A DNA stretch of 64,000 nt from Mycetohabitans rhizoxinica HKI 454. GTDB lineage: Bacteria > Pseudomonadota > Gammaproteobacteria > Burkholderiales > Burkholderiaceae. Shown here in pieces: positions 49,883-59,227 of the stretch. The notes below the pieces were generated by a model, which was not told the origin of the DNA, ran no database searches, and was given only the letters and a program-made list of their open reading frames with translations. Positions within the stretch are counted from its first letter, which is position 1. The number at the start of each line of letters is the position of its first letter. The DNA lies in assembly GCF_000198775.1 (NCBI RefSeq), contig NC_014722.1, positions 2,014,357 through 2,078,356 of the forward strand, given 5' to 3'. A program made the position numbers and the translations under genes.

Positions 49883-51100
49883 ATGCGCTCGCGTATCGCT
49901 AAACGTCTCCCACCCGACGCCGACAAGCTGGTCGGACTGTCGCTCGCGCTTTTTGCGTCCGGCAGCCGCATCGAAGACCACTTCTGGGAAGCAAAGCTCG
50001 ATGCGCTCATCGAAAAAATCATCCGCAATGGCAACCAGACGACACTAGATGCCGCTCTAGACCATCTGCAGCAAAACCATGCGGACGCCTATGGCGCCCT
50101 CGCTGACATGGCCGAGACCCATAGCGAATCGTTCCGCATCGAGCACGACGGTCAACCGTACGACGTGCTGTTGATCGCGGCGCCGGTGCTCACCTGGACG
50201 CGTTACATGATCCCGTCCGGCCCGCTGAAAGGCGACATCGTCGATGCGCTGCGTGCACAGTTGCAAGCGCACATCTTCGCGGCACGGGCGCGCATCGCGT
50301 TGGCGCCGTACCTGTACAGCATCGACCAATTACCGCGTCATCATGTCGAGACGTTCCGGCTCGCGCAGCAACTTGGCCAAGCGGCGCTGAGCGGCGGCAC
50401 GATCAAGATGAATCTCGGCGACCTTCCGGAAACGTCGCCGATCCTCGCCGATCCACGCTTTCTGCTATCCGTGGTCGCCGCGCCGGCCGGCGAGCCACTG
50501 TTTCGCTGGCAGGAGGAGGAGAACGGCGCACGTGTCGAGCGCGGGCAATGCCTGGAACAATGGCGTGCACAAGGCGGCCCAAACCTATCGGGCGTGCTGC
50601 CCGGCTGCGAATTCGACTGCCTGCTGCCGGACGCGTATTACTCAGCTTGCCGCGACGCGGACGAGCAAATCCGCCCGCATACCGTGCGCACCGCAGTCAG
50701 GTATTTGGGCGATACGATCGGCGCTAAACCGGATGAATTGCGTGCGGTTGTCGCCGGCTTCGGCGAACGGCGCGTAGACGAATATCGAATCGCCTTCACC
50801 CGGCGCGGCAGCAACGACGTGATCTACGGCGTGGTATGGCCACTGTACGGCCGCGAGAACGGCGATCTCGGCCCGGATGACGACGTGCCGCCTGACGAGG
50901 ATCCGGCCGGCGGCATGCTCGACGATGTCATCGGATTGCTTAAGGAAATCGGTGTCACCGATATCCGCCGTCACGCGGCACGATTTGAACCGGAGTACTG
51001 CGACGATTGTGGCGTGCCACTGTATGCCGACCCACTCGGCGAGATCGTGCATGCCGAAATGCCTGAGGATGCCGAACCAGCGCAACCTCACTTCCACTAA
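49883..51100 (+). CDS. DUF2863-family protein
   Basis: 405 residues from ATG 49883 (MRSRIAKRLPPDADKLVGLS). No signal peptide or membrane segment. The C-terminus holds a lone CDDCGVPLYADPLGE motif and a His-rich end (EPAQPHFH), which could bind a metal. Its overall form (SLALFASGSRIEDHFWEAKL, TRYMIPSGPLKGD) fits the DUF2863 family of betaproteobacteria. The function is unknown. The open frame extends upstream of 49883 without conserved content. Confidence 0.75.
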   Translation: MRSRIAKRLPPDADKLVGLSLALFASGSRIEDHFWEAKLDALIEKIIRNGNQTTLDAALDHLQQNHADAYGALADMAETHSESFRIEHDGQPYDVLLIAAPVLTWTRYMIPSGPLKGDIVDALRAQLQAHIFAARARIALAPYLYSIDQLPRHHVETFRLAQQLGQAALSGGTIKMNLGDLPETSPILADPRFLLSVVAAPAGEPLFRWQEEENGARVERGQCLEQWRAQGGPNLSGVLPGCEFDCLLPDAYYSACRDADEQIRPHTVRTAVRYLGDTIGAKPDELRAVVAGFGERRVDEYRIAFTRRGSNDVIYGVVWPLYGRENGDLGPDDDVPPDEDPAGGMLDDVIGLLKEIGVTDIRRHAARFEPEYCDDCGVPLYADPLGEIVHAEMPEDAEPAQPHFH

Positions 51101-51293
51101 GAACTAAGACCCTCGTTTCTCCCGCCCGCCACGTGCGTCGCGTTATCGGCCGAAGCGCCGTCGCGACGCAGCCCGACTGGCCTTTTGGCTAATGCCGGCC
51201 GAAGGCTGTTCTTGCCATCATTGATCTCTGACGCCCGCCGCGCTGGCCAACGCGGCGGCGCGGTTGTGTGGACTCAGTCAGGGAGAAGTGGTC

Positions 51294-52148
51294 ATGAAAG
51301 TCTGCTTGCTGAATGAGCAAGCCGAGAGGCGCGAAGGGCTGAAAACATTGCTGCGCCAGATCAATCGACATGCATCATTCTACGATGCACGTGACTGGCG
51401 GCAAGCGCAGCGCATACTGCAACATGCCTGCCCGGACATGCTCGTCATCGACTGGCAAGACGGGATGAACGTGCAGGATATCTTTGATCTCCGGCGCCAT
51501 TATCCTAACCTGCCGATCGCGGCGTTAGTCGATGATGACAGCCCAACGCGGGTCAAATCGCTAGTCGACGCTGGCGTGCTCGGCGTCGTGCCGCGGCGCC
51601 TCAATCCGCGTCTCATCGTTCGCGCGTTTGAGATCGTGCTGCTGGGCGGGCACTACGTGCCGCCCAGTGGGCTGAATCTGCACACGCCCACCGTCGTGCC
51701 GATCAATGCATACGAGGACAGCTCGCTGAACCGAGCGGCCTGCCGGCGCCAAAGTGCGTCGCCCGGCCTACTGTCGCCGCGCCAGGAGCAAATCCTACGG
51801 CTCGTGCACATGGGTGCGACCAACAAAAGCATTGCACGCGCGCTGGGCATCAGCGAAGGAACGGTCAAGATCCATCTCGGCGCGATCTTCGAGAAGCTCG
51901 GCGCGACCAACCGCGCGGCTGCGGTGGCGATCTACAACGGCTGGCAGACTAGCGCGCTGGAAGTGCTGCGCGATGCGACCCAGCAGGCGCGGCAGCCGGT
52001 CTACGGCGAGGCCGGGCCGACGCCGCTGCGCGCGGCCACCCGCGAGCATCGGCGGCGCGACGCAGCCAATGGGCGCGACCACACAGTACTGCAAGCCGCG
52101 GAGCCGGACGGCGTGCCCTACAAGGTGATTCCACGCAAGCGTCGCTGA
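51294..52148 (+). CDS. LuxR/NarL-type response regulator
   Basis: 284 residues from ATG 51294 (GGGAGAAG upstream). Receiver-like domain (about 1-120) with MLVIDWQDGMN at the phosphoacceptor position and a degenerate acidic pocket. The GerE helix-turn-helix (about 155-215: LSPRQEQILRLVHMGATNKS, IARALGISEGTVKIHL) is typical. A 60-residue basic tail follows. No histidine kinase is nearby, so it is an orphan regulator. Targets are unknown. Confidence 0.88.
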   Translation: MKVCLLNEQAERREGLKTLLRQINRHASFYDARDWRQAQRILQHACPDMLVIDWQDGMNVQDIFDLRRHYPNLPIAALVDDDSPTRVKSLVDAGVLGVVPRRLNPRLIVRAFEIVLLGGHYVPPSGLNLHTPTVVPINAYEDSSLNRAACRRQSASPGLLSPRQEQILRLVHMGATNKSIARALGISEGTVKIHLGAIFEKLGATNRAAAVAIYNGWQTSALEVLRDATQQARQPVYGEAGPTPLRAATREHRRRDAANGRDHTVLQAAEPDGVPYKVIPRKRR

Positions 52149-52216
52149 ATCGCAACGCCGCGTGCAGATGTGCGATCTGCTTCCACCGGGAGCCGTGCAG
52201 CGAGTAATATGTCTAT

Positions 52217-52909
52217 ATGGGATTCCTCTATACGTCGTTACCTTTGTGGTTAGCGATAGGCGGCAACCTTGCCGCCGTGGTCCTGCTTGCGCTCGCGGCG
52301 CGGAAGAAGTCCTTCGCGCGGTTGCACGACGACACGCTGCAGCATCTGTGGCTTGGCATGACCGTGGCGATCGCGGTCATGTGGGCCACAAACGCATGGC
52401 TGAACGATGGCCCGGTAATGCATTTGCTTGGCGCAACACTGATGGTCACGCTGTTTGACTGGTCGCTTGCGCTGGTGTCGATGGCGGCCATATGCGCGCT
52501 CGTGGCGGCGATCCTCGGCACACCATGGCATGGCGTGGGTCTGACCTTTGTCATATTCGGGGCGGTGCCGGTCTTCGTCTCGACAATGCTACAGCGGGCC
52601 ATTGCCGCATGGTTACCGCGAACCTTGTTGGTGTTCATCTTCGGCCACGGCTTCGTGACCGCCGCGCTGGCGCTGGGCGCCGCCTGTGCCGGCGCACTGG
52701 GCCTGCAGCTGATGCTAGCCCACGGCGACACGGCCGTGATCCCGCCCAGCTACGGGATAGCCGTCGTCGTGCTCGCCTCCGGCGAAGCGTGGTTCTGCGG
52801 CATGTTGACCGCGCTGTTTGCCGTCTATCGCCCGGCGTGGGTCACCACGTACGATGTGCGCCGCTACCGGTTCGATCGCAGCCACGTGGACCGGGGCCCG
52901 CGCGCCTGA
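52217..52909 (+). CDS. Multi-pass membrane protein, CbiM-like
   Basis: 230 residues with about seven membrane helices. HLLGATLMVTLFDWSLALVS and GVGLTFVIFGAVPVFVSTML resemble the CbiM/ECF permease fold (COG3235-type). No ABC ATPase or T component is adjacent, so transport of cobalt, nickel or a vitamin is only suggested by the fold. The C-terminal tail is basic. Confidence 0.7.
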   Translation: MGFLYTSLPLWLAIGGNLAAVVLLALAARKKSFARLHDDTLQHLWLGMTVAIAVMWATNAWLNDGPVMHLLGATLMVTLFDWSLALVSMAAICALVAAILGTPWHGVGLTFVIFGAVPVFVSTMLQRAIAAWLPRTLLVFIFGHGFVTAALALGAACAGALGLQLMLAHGDTAVIPPSYGIAVVVLASGEAWFCGMLTALFAVYRPAWVTTYDVRRYRFDRSHVDRGPRA

Positions 52910-53128
52910 CTCAGCGGCCTGTCGATCCGCTATATCGTGTGCAACAGTTACCGTGCTATGCCGCCGGCCACGGTACGCCCTCTGTTTTGCGTTAAGATGG
53001 CACTCCAGCCCAACCGCGGGCATCTGAGCGTATCCAAGTCCGGACCCGACACCGCGTGCGAATCCATTGGCCGCACGCGCGCTCACATCGACCGCGGCTT
53101 TTTTATGGCACCTAGCAACCAGAATTAG

Positions 53129-53701
53129 ATGGATCATCACTCTACGTCGCGCCCGATGCAGCGACTGATCGGCGCCATCGCGTCATGCGCGCTCGCAGCC
53201 ATGGCAATCGCCATTCCCACGATGGCCCGCGCCGACCAAGTCGAACACCACAACGAACTGGTCTACCAATTCATCACCCAAATGAGAGCCAATCCGCTGG
53301 TCGCGGACTGCGCGGCGCACGGCGACTTTGTCGTCGGCACGTCGAGCGCGTTCGACCACGTCGAGTTTCCACGCAGCTCGTTCGATCCCGCGCACGCCGG
53401 GGTCAAGCCATGGAATGGCTCGTTCGACCGGGGCAAGCAACGGATCAAGGTCGACTCGATCGTCACCGTCGAAGGGGTCGGCGTGCGCAAGGATGGTTCG
53501 ACGATGCCCAACGCGCTAAAATTCCGCTGCGGCTACGTCGACGCGAAAATGCTCGCGTTCAGTTGGAACGATCCGGTCGCGCCGTTCAAGCGCGCTGCGC
53601 CGAGCCGCCAGGCCGGCAAGACCAAAAAGGCGCTGCGCGGCTCGGGCCGCAAGAGTCCAGCGAAGGCGGCGGGCAAAGGCAAGAAAAGCCGGCGGCGCTG
53701 A
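53129..53701 (+). CDS. Exported protein with a Lys/Arg-rich tail, function unknown
   Basis: 190 residues. Signal peptide (LIGAIASCALAAMAIAIPTM, cut after ARA likely at about 36), a compact middle with two cysteines (LVADCAAHGDF and KFRCGYVD), and a strongly basic C-terminus (GKTKKALRGSGRK, GKGKKSRRR). I do not recognise the family for certain. The start may be ATG 53129 or ATG 53156. The 53702-53801 gap to the convergent peptidase gene holds only an inverted repeat. Confidence 0.7.
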   Translation: MDHHSTSRPMQRLIGAIASCALAAMAIAIPTMARADQVEHHNELVYQFITQMRANPLVADCAAHGDFVVGTSSAFDHVEFPRSSFDPAHAGVKPWNGSFDRGKQRIKVDSIVTVEGVGVRKDGSTMPNALKFRCGYVDAKMLAFSWNDPVAPFKRAAPSRQAGKTKKALRGSGRKSPAKAAGKGKKSRRR

Positions 53702-53762
53702 GCCCGCCATGCACGCACCCGGGTGTGACGAACGCTGCGCTCACGATGCCGCGGCGCGTCAC

Positions 53763-53785
53763 ATCACGTCGTTGCGTCACGTGAT
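53763..53785. repeat. Inverted repeat between convergent genes
   Basis: ATCACGT-N9-ACGTGAT, inside a run of CGTCA/CGTCG motifs (53756-53816) containing TGACGTCA. There is no T tract. It could be a weak bidirectional terminator for the genes ending at 53701 and 53802. Confidence 0.4.
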
Positions 53786-53801
53786 ATGACGTCACATCGC
53801 G

Positions 53802-54944
53802 TCATATCGCGTCGAGTTGCCAGCCGATGGCCTGCAGCATCGCCGCGCCCAGCGACGCACTGCGCGCCCCGTTCCAGCCGACGCGCGGATCGGGCAGGTT
53901 CGCATCGTCCTTGAATGGCATTTCAAGCGTGAGTGACAGGCACTTGAAGGTGTGGCCGACATACTTGGAGGCGAGCTTGAGCGCATCCTGCTGGTAACGC
54001 CCGGGCTTGTATCCGTGCTCATCCTGGAAATGCGCGCTAGCGCGCTTGAAATGGCCGATGAATTCGTCTTGCACGCGGCGTTGCGCGTCAGAGAAATCGG
54101 GCAGCATTTCCGAGCCAGCGACGAAGACGTATGGCAGCGCTTCATCGCCATGGATATCGAAGAACATGTCGCAACCGCTCGCATGGATGGCATCGCGTAC
54201 GGCCAGCACCTCGGGGCTGCGGCGCGGGTCCGGCTGCAACCATTCCCGGTTCAGGTCCGCGCCGGCGGCGTTGGTACGCAAGTTACCCAGTGCGCTGCCA
54301 TCCGGATTCATGTTCGGTACCACGTGAAAAACCGCGTGTTCGAGCACGATGCGGCCCAGCGGGTCACCCCGCCAATCGCCAAGGCCGCACAAGCGCTTGA
54401 GCAGACCCTCAACGAACCACTGCGCCATCGTCTCGCCCGGATGCTGCCTCGCAATGATCCAGATGTTGCGCTTGTGCGGCGCCGGCTCGCCAACGGTCAG
54501 CAAATCTAGCGCACGGGCCTGCACGGTGCGGGTCAGTTCGGTCAGGCGCACGCCGGGCTGCTGGACCAGCGTGTCAACCCACTGCGCATGTCGCGCATAC
54601 GGATACGGCTCGAAATACGCGTAATAGATCCGGTCGCGCGCCGGCCGATGACAGATGCGCAGCACTTGACCGTCATACGTGGTAGGCACCCGGAACCAGT
54701 CGATGCCATCATGGCTCGCGACAGCCTGATAACCGTGCCATCCGTTTGGAAATGCACTATGCGATGCGTTCTCGAACGTCATTGTGCAGTCCACGTCCTT
54801 CGCACCGCTCAGCGAGAAATAGAACCACTGCGCAAACGCTGCCTGCGTGTCGGCGCGCAACCGCAACCGGATGTCGTCCGCGCGCTCGCACGATACGACA
54901 TCGATTGCCCCTGAATCGAATTGACTGCTGATGTGAACGCTCAT
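53802..54944 (-). CDS. M14-family zinc carboxypeptidase, cytosolic CCP-like
   Basis: 380 residues. The N-terminal beta domain (about 1-120) is followed by the peptidase domain with zinc motif ARQHPGETMAQWFVEG (His and Glu), NPDGSALGNLRTNAAGADLN and the third ligand in DIHGDEALPYVF; the catalytic Glu is in SLTLEMPFKDDANLPD. This is the layout of Nna1/CCP carboxypeptidases, which remove C-terminal acidic residues in eukaryotes. Bacterial targets are poorly known. No signal peptide. ATG 54944 is preferred to 54959. Confidence 0.88.
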   Translation of the reverse strand: MSVHISSQFDSGAIDVVSCERADDIRLRLRADTQAAFAQWFYFSLSGAKDVDCTMTFENASHSAFPNGWHGYQAVASHDGIDWFRVPTTYDGQVLRICHRPARDRIYYAYFEPYPYARHAQWVDTLVQQPGVRLTELTRTVQARALDLLTVGEPAPHKRNIWIIARQHPGETMAQWFVEGLLKRLCGLGDWRGDPLGRIVLEHAVFHVVPNMNPDGSALGNLRTNAAGADLNREWLQPDPRRSPEVLAVRDAIHASGCDMFFDIHGDEALPYVFVAGSEMLPDFSDAQRRVQDEFIGHFKRASAHFQDEHGYKPGRYQQDALKLASKYVGHTFKCLSLTLEMPFKDDANLPDPRVGWNGARSASLGAAMLQAIGWQLDAI

Positions 54945-54968
54945 GGGTCGGATCCGCAACGAATGAAG

Positions 54969-55751
54969 TCAGCCAGCCTGCTTGCGACGAAACACGTAGG
55001 TTGAATCGTTCGATGCGTTCGCATCAAACCGGTAGCCGTCGGCGTCGAACGCGACTAGCCTGGCCGGCTCATCGATCCGGTTCACGACTGCGAAGCGGGC
55101 GAACCTACCGCGCGCGCGCTTGGCATAAAAACTGATGACTTTGTATTGACCGTTTTTCCAGTCCTCGAACACCGGCGTGATTACAGGTGCGTCGAGCTGG
55201 CGCAGCCTGACCGAGCGAAAATACTCGTCCGACGCGCAATTGATCAATACCCGCGCGCCATGCGCGCGCTTGAGCTGCGCGTTCAGCGCCGCGGTGATCT
55301 TGTCGCCCCAGAACGCATACAGGTCCTTGCCGCGCGGGTTGGCGAGCCGCGTGCCCATTTCGAGCCGGTACGGCAGCATCAGATCGAGCGGACGCAGCAC
55401 TCCATACAAGCCGGAAAGCACGCGTATATGACATTGTGCATACTCTAGGTCGGCGACGGACAAGGACCGCGCGTCGAACCCGTCGTAGACATCGCCATCG
55501 AACGCAAGCATTGCCTGCTTGGCATGCGGTGGCGTAAACCGCGCGGGGGACCAGTCGCCGTACCGCGTGTAGTTCAACCGCGCGAGCGGATCAGAAAGAC
55601 GCATCAATGTGCCGATTTGCTGTGGCGAGAACGTACGCAACTGCGCGATTAACTCGGCCGAGTCGTCAAGGAACGCCGGCAGCGTATGCTTGCGCAGATG
55701 GGACGGGGTGTCATAGTCCAATGACTTGGCGGGCGACAAAACGATTATCAT
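54969..55751 (-). CDS. yaaA: YaaA/DUF328 peroxide-response protein
   Basis: 260 residues from ATG 55751 ([16 protein letters not shown], the family signature). Further motifs: [45 protein letters not shown]. coli YaaA lowers free iron during peroxide stress and binds DNA. It is 24 bases from the peptidase gene on the same strand, possibly one transcript. Confidence 0.93.
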   Translation of the reverse strand: MIIVLSPAKSLDYDTPSHLRKHTLPAFLDDSAELIAQLRTFSPQQIGTLMRLSDPLARLNYTRYGDWSPARFTPPHAKQAMLAFDGDVYDGFDARSLSVADLEYAQCHIRVLSGLYGVLRPLDLMLPYRLEMGTRLANPRGKDLYAFWGDKITAALNAQLKRAHGARVLINCASDEYFRSVRLRQLDAPVITPVFEDWKNGQYKVISFYAKRARGRFARFAVVNRIDEPARLVAFDADGYRFDANASNDSTYVFRRKQAG

Positions 55752-55815
55752 GGAAGGCCGACTAAAAAAGCATCGCGCGGCGTGACCGGCCGCGAGCGTT
55801 GCCATTGTATCGAGA

Positions 55816-56448
55816 ATGACGCCATCCCGTTTCGCTCCGCCGCCGCCGATGGACTCTGTCGCCCCATCGAGCGCCCCTGCGTCTGCCTTCGTCCGTCCAC
55901 GCGTGGTGCTCGACACGAACGTGTGGATCGACATCCTGGTATTCGACGATCCCGCGACCCGCTCGATTGCAACCGCGTTGCAGAACGGCGGCCTCGACGC
56001 CGTGCAGGACGAGCGCTGCCTCAACGAGTTGCAGCGCGTGCTCGACTACCCGCAGTTCGTGCGCTACGCGATTGACAAGTCGGCGGCACTCGCGCGGCTC
56101 GCTCGGCTCTGCACGCGCGTCGCGCCGGCGCGACACGCGGAGGGGGGTGCCGCAACGCCCGTGCCGAAAACAGGGACGAATGCGGGCGCCAGTGCGCACG
56201 CCGCCCGCGCCACGCCGCGTGCACTGCCGCTGTGCCGCGACCGCGACGACCAGAAATTCCTCGAATTGGCGCATGCCACAGCCGCACAGTGGCTGGTCAC
56301 CAAGGACAAGGCGTTGTTGAAGATGGCGCGCCGAATGGCGCGCGATTTTGACTTGCGCATTGTGCAGCCGGCCCACTTTGTTGCGGCCACAGGCCTTGCC
56401 CAGCCGGCATCGGCAGGCGATGCGATGCGCGAGCCTACCGTACAATAA
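55816..56448 (+). CDS. PIN-domain putative ribonuclease (COG1569 type)
   Basis: 210 residues. Acidic metal ligands are present: D33 in [15 protein letters not shown]71 in [10 protein letters not shown]144/D145 in [12 protein letters not shown] and D164 in [12 protein letters not shown] Gly/Ala-rich stretch (about 106-136) is an insertion for the family. PIN proteins of this type are annotated as toxins, but no antitoxin gene flanks it. It starts 64 bases from the divergent yaaA gene. ATG 55849 (M12) is an alternative start. Confidence 0.83.
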   Translation: MTPSRFAPPPPMDSVAPSSAPASAFVRPRVVLDTNVWIDILVFDDPATRSIATALQNGGLDAVQDERCLNELQRVLDYPQFVRYAIDKSAALARLARLCTRVAPARHAEGGAATPVPKTGTNAGASAHAARATPRALPLCRDRDDQKFLELAHATAAQWLVTKDKALLKMARRMARDFDLRIVQPAHFVAATGLAQPASAGDAMREPTVQ

Positions 56449-56507
56449 GCTTACTGGAGCCGACCATCCGGTCGGACGGCCCCCTCTATCCAAACGACGC
56501 TTACGCC

Positions 56508-57692
56508 ATGAACGCCTCGCATCGCCCGACCGATACGTCGCCCCGCGTCCCCCCCTTCCCTTCGCGGCTGCCGCAAGTCGGCACCACGATCTTCACGGTG
56601 ATGAGCACGCTCGCGTCCGAGGCCGGCGCCGTCAACCTGGGTCAGGGGTTTCCAGATTTTGACTGCGACCCGGCGATCATCGATGCGGTCGCACAAGCGA
56701 TGCGCGACGGCTTCAACCAGTATCCGCCGATGGCCGGTCTTGCGTCGTTGCGCGATGCGATTGCCGCGAAGATTGAGCAGCTGTACGGGCATCGTTACGA
56801 TGCGGCCAGCGAAATCACGATCACCGCGGGCGCGACGCAGGCGCTGCTCACCGCCGTGCTGTGTTGCGTGCAGCCGGGCGATGAGGTGATCGTAATCGAG
56901 CCTTGCTACGACAGCTACTTGCCGGCAATTGAACTGGCCGGTGGCAAACCCGTGTTCGTGACGCTGGACGCACCCGATTATCGGATTGCGTTCGACCAAC
57001 TCGCCGCGGCGATCACGCCGAAGACACGGCTGATCATCGTGAACACGCCGCACAACCCGACCGGCACGGTCTGGCGCGACAGCGACATGCGGGCATTGCA
57101 GGACATCGTGCGAGGTACAGACATCCTGGTACTGTCCGACGAGGTCTATGAGCATATGGTGTTTGACGGCGCCCGCCACGAGAGCGTTGCACGCTATCCG
57201 GAGCTTGCGGCGCACAGCTTCGTCGTATCGAGCTTCGGCAAAACCTATCACGTGACCGGCTGGAAGCTCGGCTACGTTGCCGCGCCGCGTGAATTGAGCG
57301 CCGAGTTCCGCAAGGTCCACCAGTTCACCGTGTTCACGGTGCATTCGGCCACCCAGGCAGGCGTCGCCGCGTACATGGCTGATCCAGCGCCCTACCTGAC
57401 GTTGCCGGCGTTCTACCAGGCCAAGCGCGACTTCTTTCGTGCCGGCCTGGAACGCACGCGTTTTAAGCTATTGCCATGTGAAGGCACATATTTCCAGTGC
57501 GTCGATTATTCGGCGATCTCAGCATTGCCAGAGGCGGAGTTTGCCAGGTGGTTGACCGTCGAGATCGGTGTTGCGGCAATTCCCATGTCCGCGTTCTATC
57601 ATCAGGCGCACGACGCCGGCGTCGTGCGCTTTTGCTTCGCCAAACGCGAAGCGACGCTGGCGAGCGCGCTCGAGCGCCTCGCCGCGCTGTAG
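56508..57692 (+). CDS. ybdL: Methionine-type aminotransferase (class I/II)
   Basis: 394 residues. PLP lysine in SSFGKTYHVTGWKLGYVAAP; NTPHNPTGTVW and LSDEVYEHMVFDG are class I motifs. The opening VGTTIFTVMSTLASEAGAVN, LGQGFPDFDCDP matches YbdL, which prefers methionine, His and Phe as amino donors. It may act in the methionine salvage route. The start follows the PIN gene by 59 bases. Confidence 0.92.
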   Translation: MNASHRPTDTSPRVPPFPSRLPQVGTTIFTVMSTLASEAGAVNLGQGFPDFDCDPAIIDAVAQAMRDGFNQYPPMAGLASLRDAIAAKIEQLYGHRYDAASEITITAGATQALLTAVLCCVQPGDEVIVIEPCYDSYLPAIELAGGKPVFVTLDAPDYRIAFDQLAAAITPKTRLIIVNTPHNPTGTVWRDSDMRALQDIVRGTDILVLSDEVYEHMVFDGARHESVARYPELAAHSFVVSSFGKTYHVTGWKLGYVAAPRELSAEFRKVHQFTVFTVHSATQAGVAAYMADPAPYLTLPAFYQAKRDFFRAGLERTRFKLLPCEGTYFQCVDYSAISALPEAEFARWLTVEIGVAAIPMSAFYHQAHDAGVVRFCFAKREATLASALERLAAL

Positions 57693-57699
57693 CAATGCG

Positions 57700-58024
57700 G
57701 CGCGCGCCCTATCCGAGCTGCACCCGCGCGGCTCAACCGGCTTTGTCGCGCAGCGCATCGTCGCCACGATCATCCATATCGCGTGCAACATCGTCCAACA
57801 GCAGATCGCCACGCCACAGCACATCGATTTGGCCGTGATGCTGGGCTTCGGCTATCCGACAGGGCCGCTGGCGCTCAGCGATGTGTTGGGTGCGACGCGC
57901 ATCCTCACGGTTCTGCGCCTTTCTGCGCCACACTGAACGGTCCACGCTACCGGCCGTCGCCTTGGCTGGCACGCCGCACGCAACTGAGCTTGTCGCTGCT
58001 GCATGTCAAAAGCGACGCCCCTTA
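57700..58024 (+). pseudogene. 3-hydroxyacyl-CoA dehydrogenase C-terminal remnant
   Basis: STGFVAQRIVATIIHIACNI, then ATPQHIDLAVMLGFGYPTGP and LALSDVLGATRIL belong to the C-terminal domain of PaaH-type 3-hydroxyacyl-CoA dehydrogenases. The ending PRYRPSPWLARRTQLSLSLL continues in another frame to 58024. The NAD-binding N-terminal two-thirds is gone. It lies directly before the enoyl-CoA hydratase gene, its usual partner. Confidence 0.72.
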
Positions 58025-58042
58025 ACATGAAGGAGTCCACCG

Positions 58043-58822
58043 ATGACCGCCGAATTGCTCGCCACCCGCCGGGATGCAACGCTCGTGCTCACCCTATCCA
58101 ATCCAGGCGCACGCAACGCGTTGCACCCGGACATATACGCCGCCGGCATCGAGGCGGTCGATTCGGCCGAGCGCGACCCGGAGATCCGGGCCGTCGTGCT
58201 AACCGGCGCCGACGGTTTTTTCTGCGCGGGTGGCAACCTGAACCGGCTGCTGGAGGACCGGGCGAAGGATCCATCAGTGCAGGCCGATAGCATCGACCTA
58301 CTCGGCGCGTGGATCAGCGCGATCCGCGCCTCGCGCAAGCCGGTGATTGCCGCGGTCGAAGGGGCGGCGGCCGGCGCGGGTTTCTCGCTCGCGCTCGCCT
58401 GCGACCTGCTGGTGGCGGCGGACAACGCAAAATTCGTGATGTCGTATGCGCGCGTCGGACTCACGCCCGATGGCGGCGGCTCATGGTTCCTGTCCCAGGC
58501 ACTGCCGCGCGCACTGGCCACCGAGATCATTCTGGAAGGCAAGCCGGTGCCGGCGCCGCGCCTGGCCGCGCTGGGCGTAGTGAACCGGCTCAGCGCGGCA
58601 GGCGCGGCGTTGGAGACCGCGCTCGCATGGGCCGAAGAGCTGGCGCGGCTGTCGCCAAACGCGGTGGCCCGGATCAAGACGCTCGTCGAGGATGCCTCCA
58701 GACAACCACTGGCCGAGCATCTGGTCGCCGAACGGGACCATTTCGTCGCGTCGCTGCATCATCGCGATAGTCTCGAAGGGATCAACGCGTTCCTGGAAAA
58801 ACGCGAAGCCCGCTACAAATGA
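58043..58822 (+). CDS. Enoyl-CoA hydratase/isomerase family protein
   Basis: 259 residues of the crotonase fold. Oxyanion-hole motifs GADGFFCAGGNLNRL and AAVEGAAAGAGFSLALACDL, and YARVGLTPDGGGSWFLSQAL. The residues after DGG resemble PaaG-like isomerases and beta-oxidation hydratases without the paired catalytic Glu of classical EchA, so the exact reaction is open. AAGGAG lies upstream of ATG 58043. Confidence 0.9.
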   Translation: MTAELLATRRDATLVLTLSNPGARNALHPDIYAAGIEAVDSAERDPEIRAVVLTGADGFFCAGGNLNRLLEDRAKDPSVQADSIDLLGAWISAIRASRKPVIAAVEGAAAGAGFSLALACDLLVAADNAKFVMSYARVGLTPDGGGSWFLSQALPRALATEIILEGKPVPAPRLAALGVVNRLSAAGAALETALAWAEELARLSPNAVARIKTLVEDASRQPLAEHLVAERDHFVASLHHRDSLEGINAFLEKREARYK

Positions 58823-58924
58823 TCTCTGGTGTAATGCGCGGCCCGGCTCGTGCCGCGCATCGGCGCCGCCACCCCAACGGAGCGCGCGCGTGAACCCTCC
58901 CGCTTATTGCCCGTCCATCGCAGG

Positions 58925-59050
58925 ATGCACCATGGCGACGTAACGCACTACGATGACTCAGGCCGTGCGACCGATCCGGACGCGCCGAAGCACTGGCCGC
59001 AGTCGCGCGTGTCGTATCTGGAAGACGCAGACGGTGCGTCCCACGTGTGA
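58925..59050 (+). CDS. Small ORF of unknown origin
   Basis: 41 codons with an acidic and polar composition (VTHYDDSGRATDPDAPKHW, SRVSYLEDADGASHV). I do not recognise it. It may be the end of a lost gene. The rest of the 58823-59227 gap holds nothing I can support. Confidence 0.3.
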   Translation: MHHGDVTHYDDSGRATDPDAPKHWPQSRVSYLEDADGASHV

Positions 59051-59227
59051 GCCTGAACCGTGACGCTGCAACCTAGCTGGTTCTATGCTTAAATGGCGTG
59101 CATCTCGCAGCCGACAGCGCTCGATGCGCTGCCGGCGTCATGCAAACATTCAACTTTCTACAGGACGGGGCGCCGAAAGCGCGCGCGGGCCGGACCCGCG
59201 CACGGGGGACGCGCCTCGATAAGCGAC

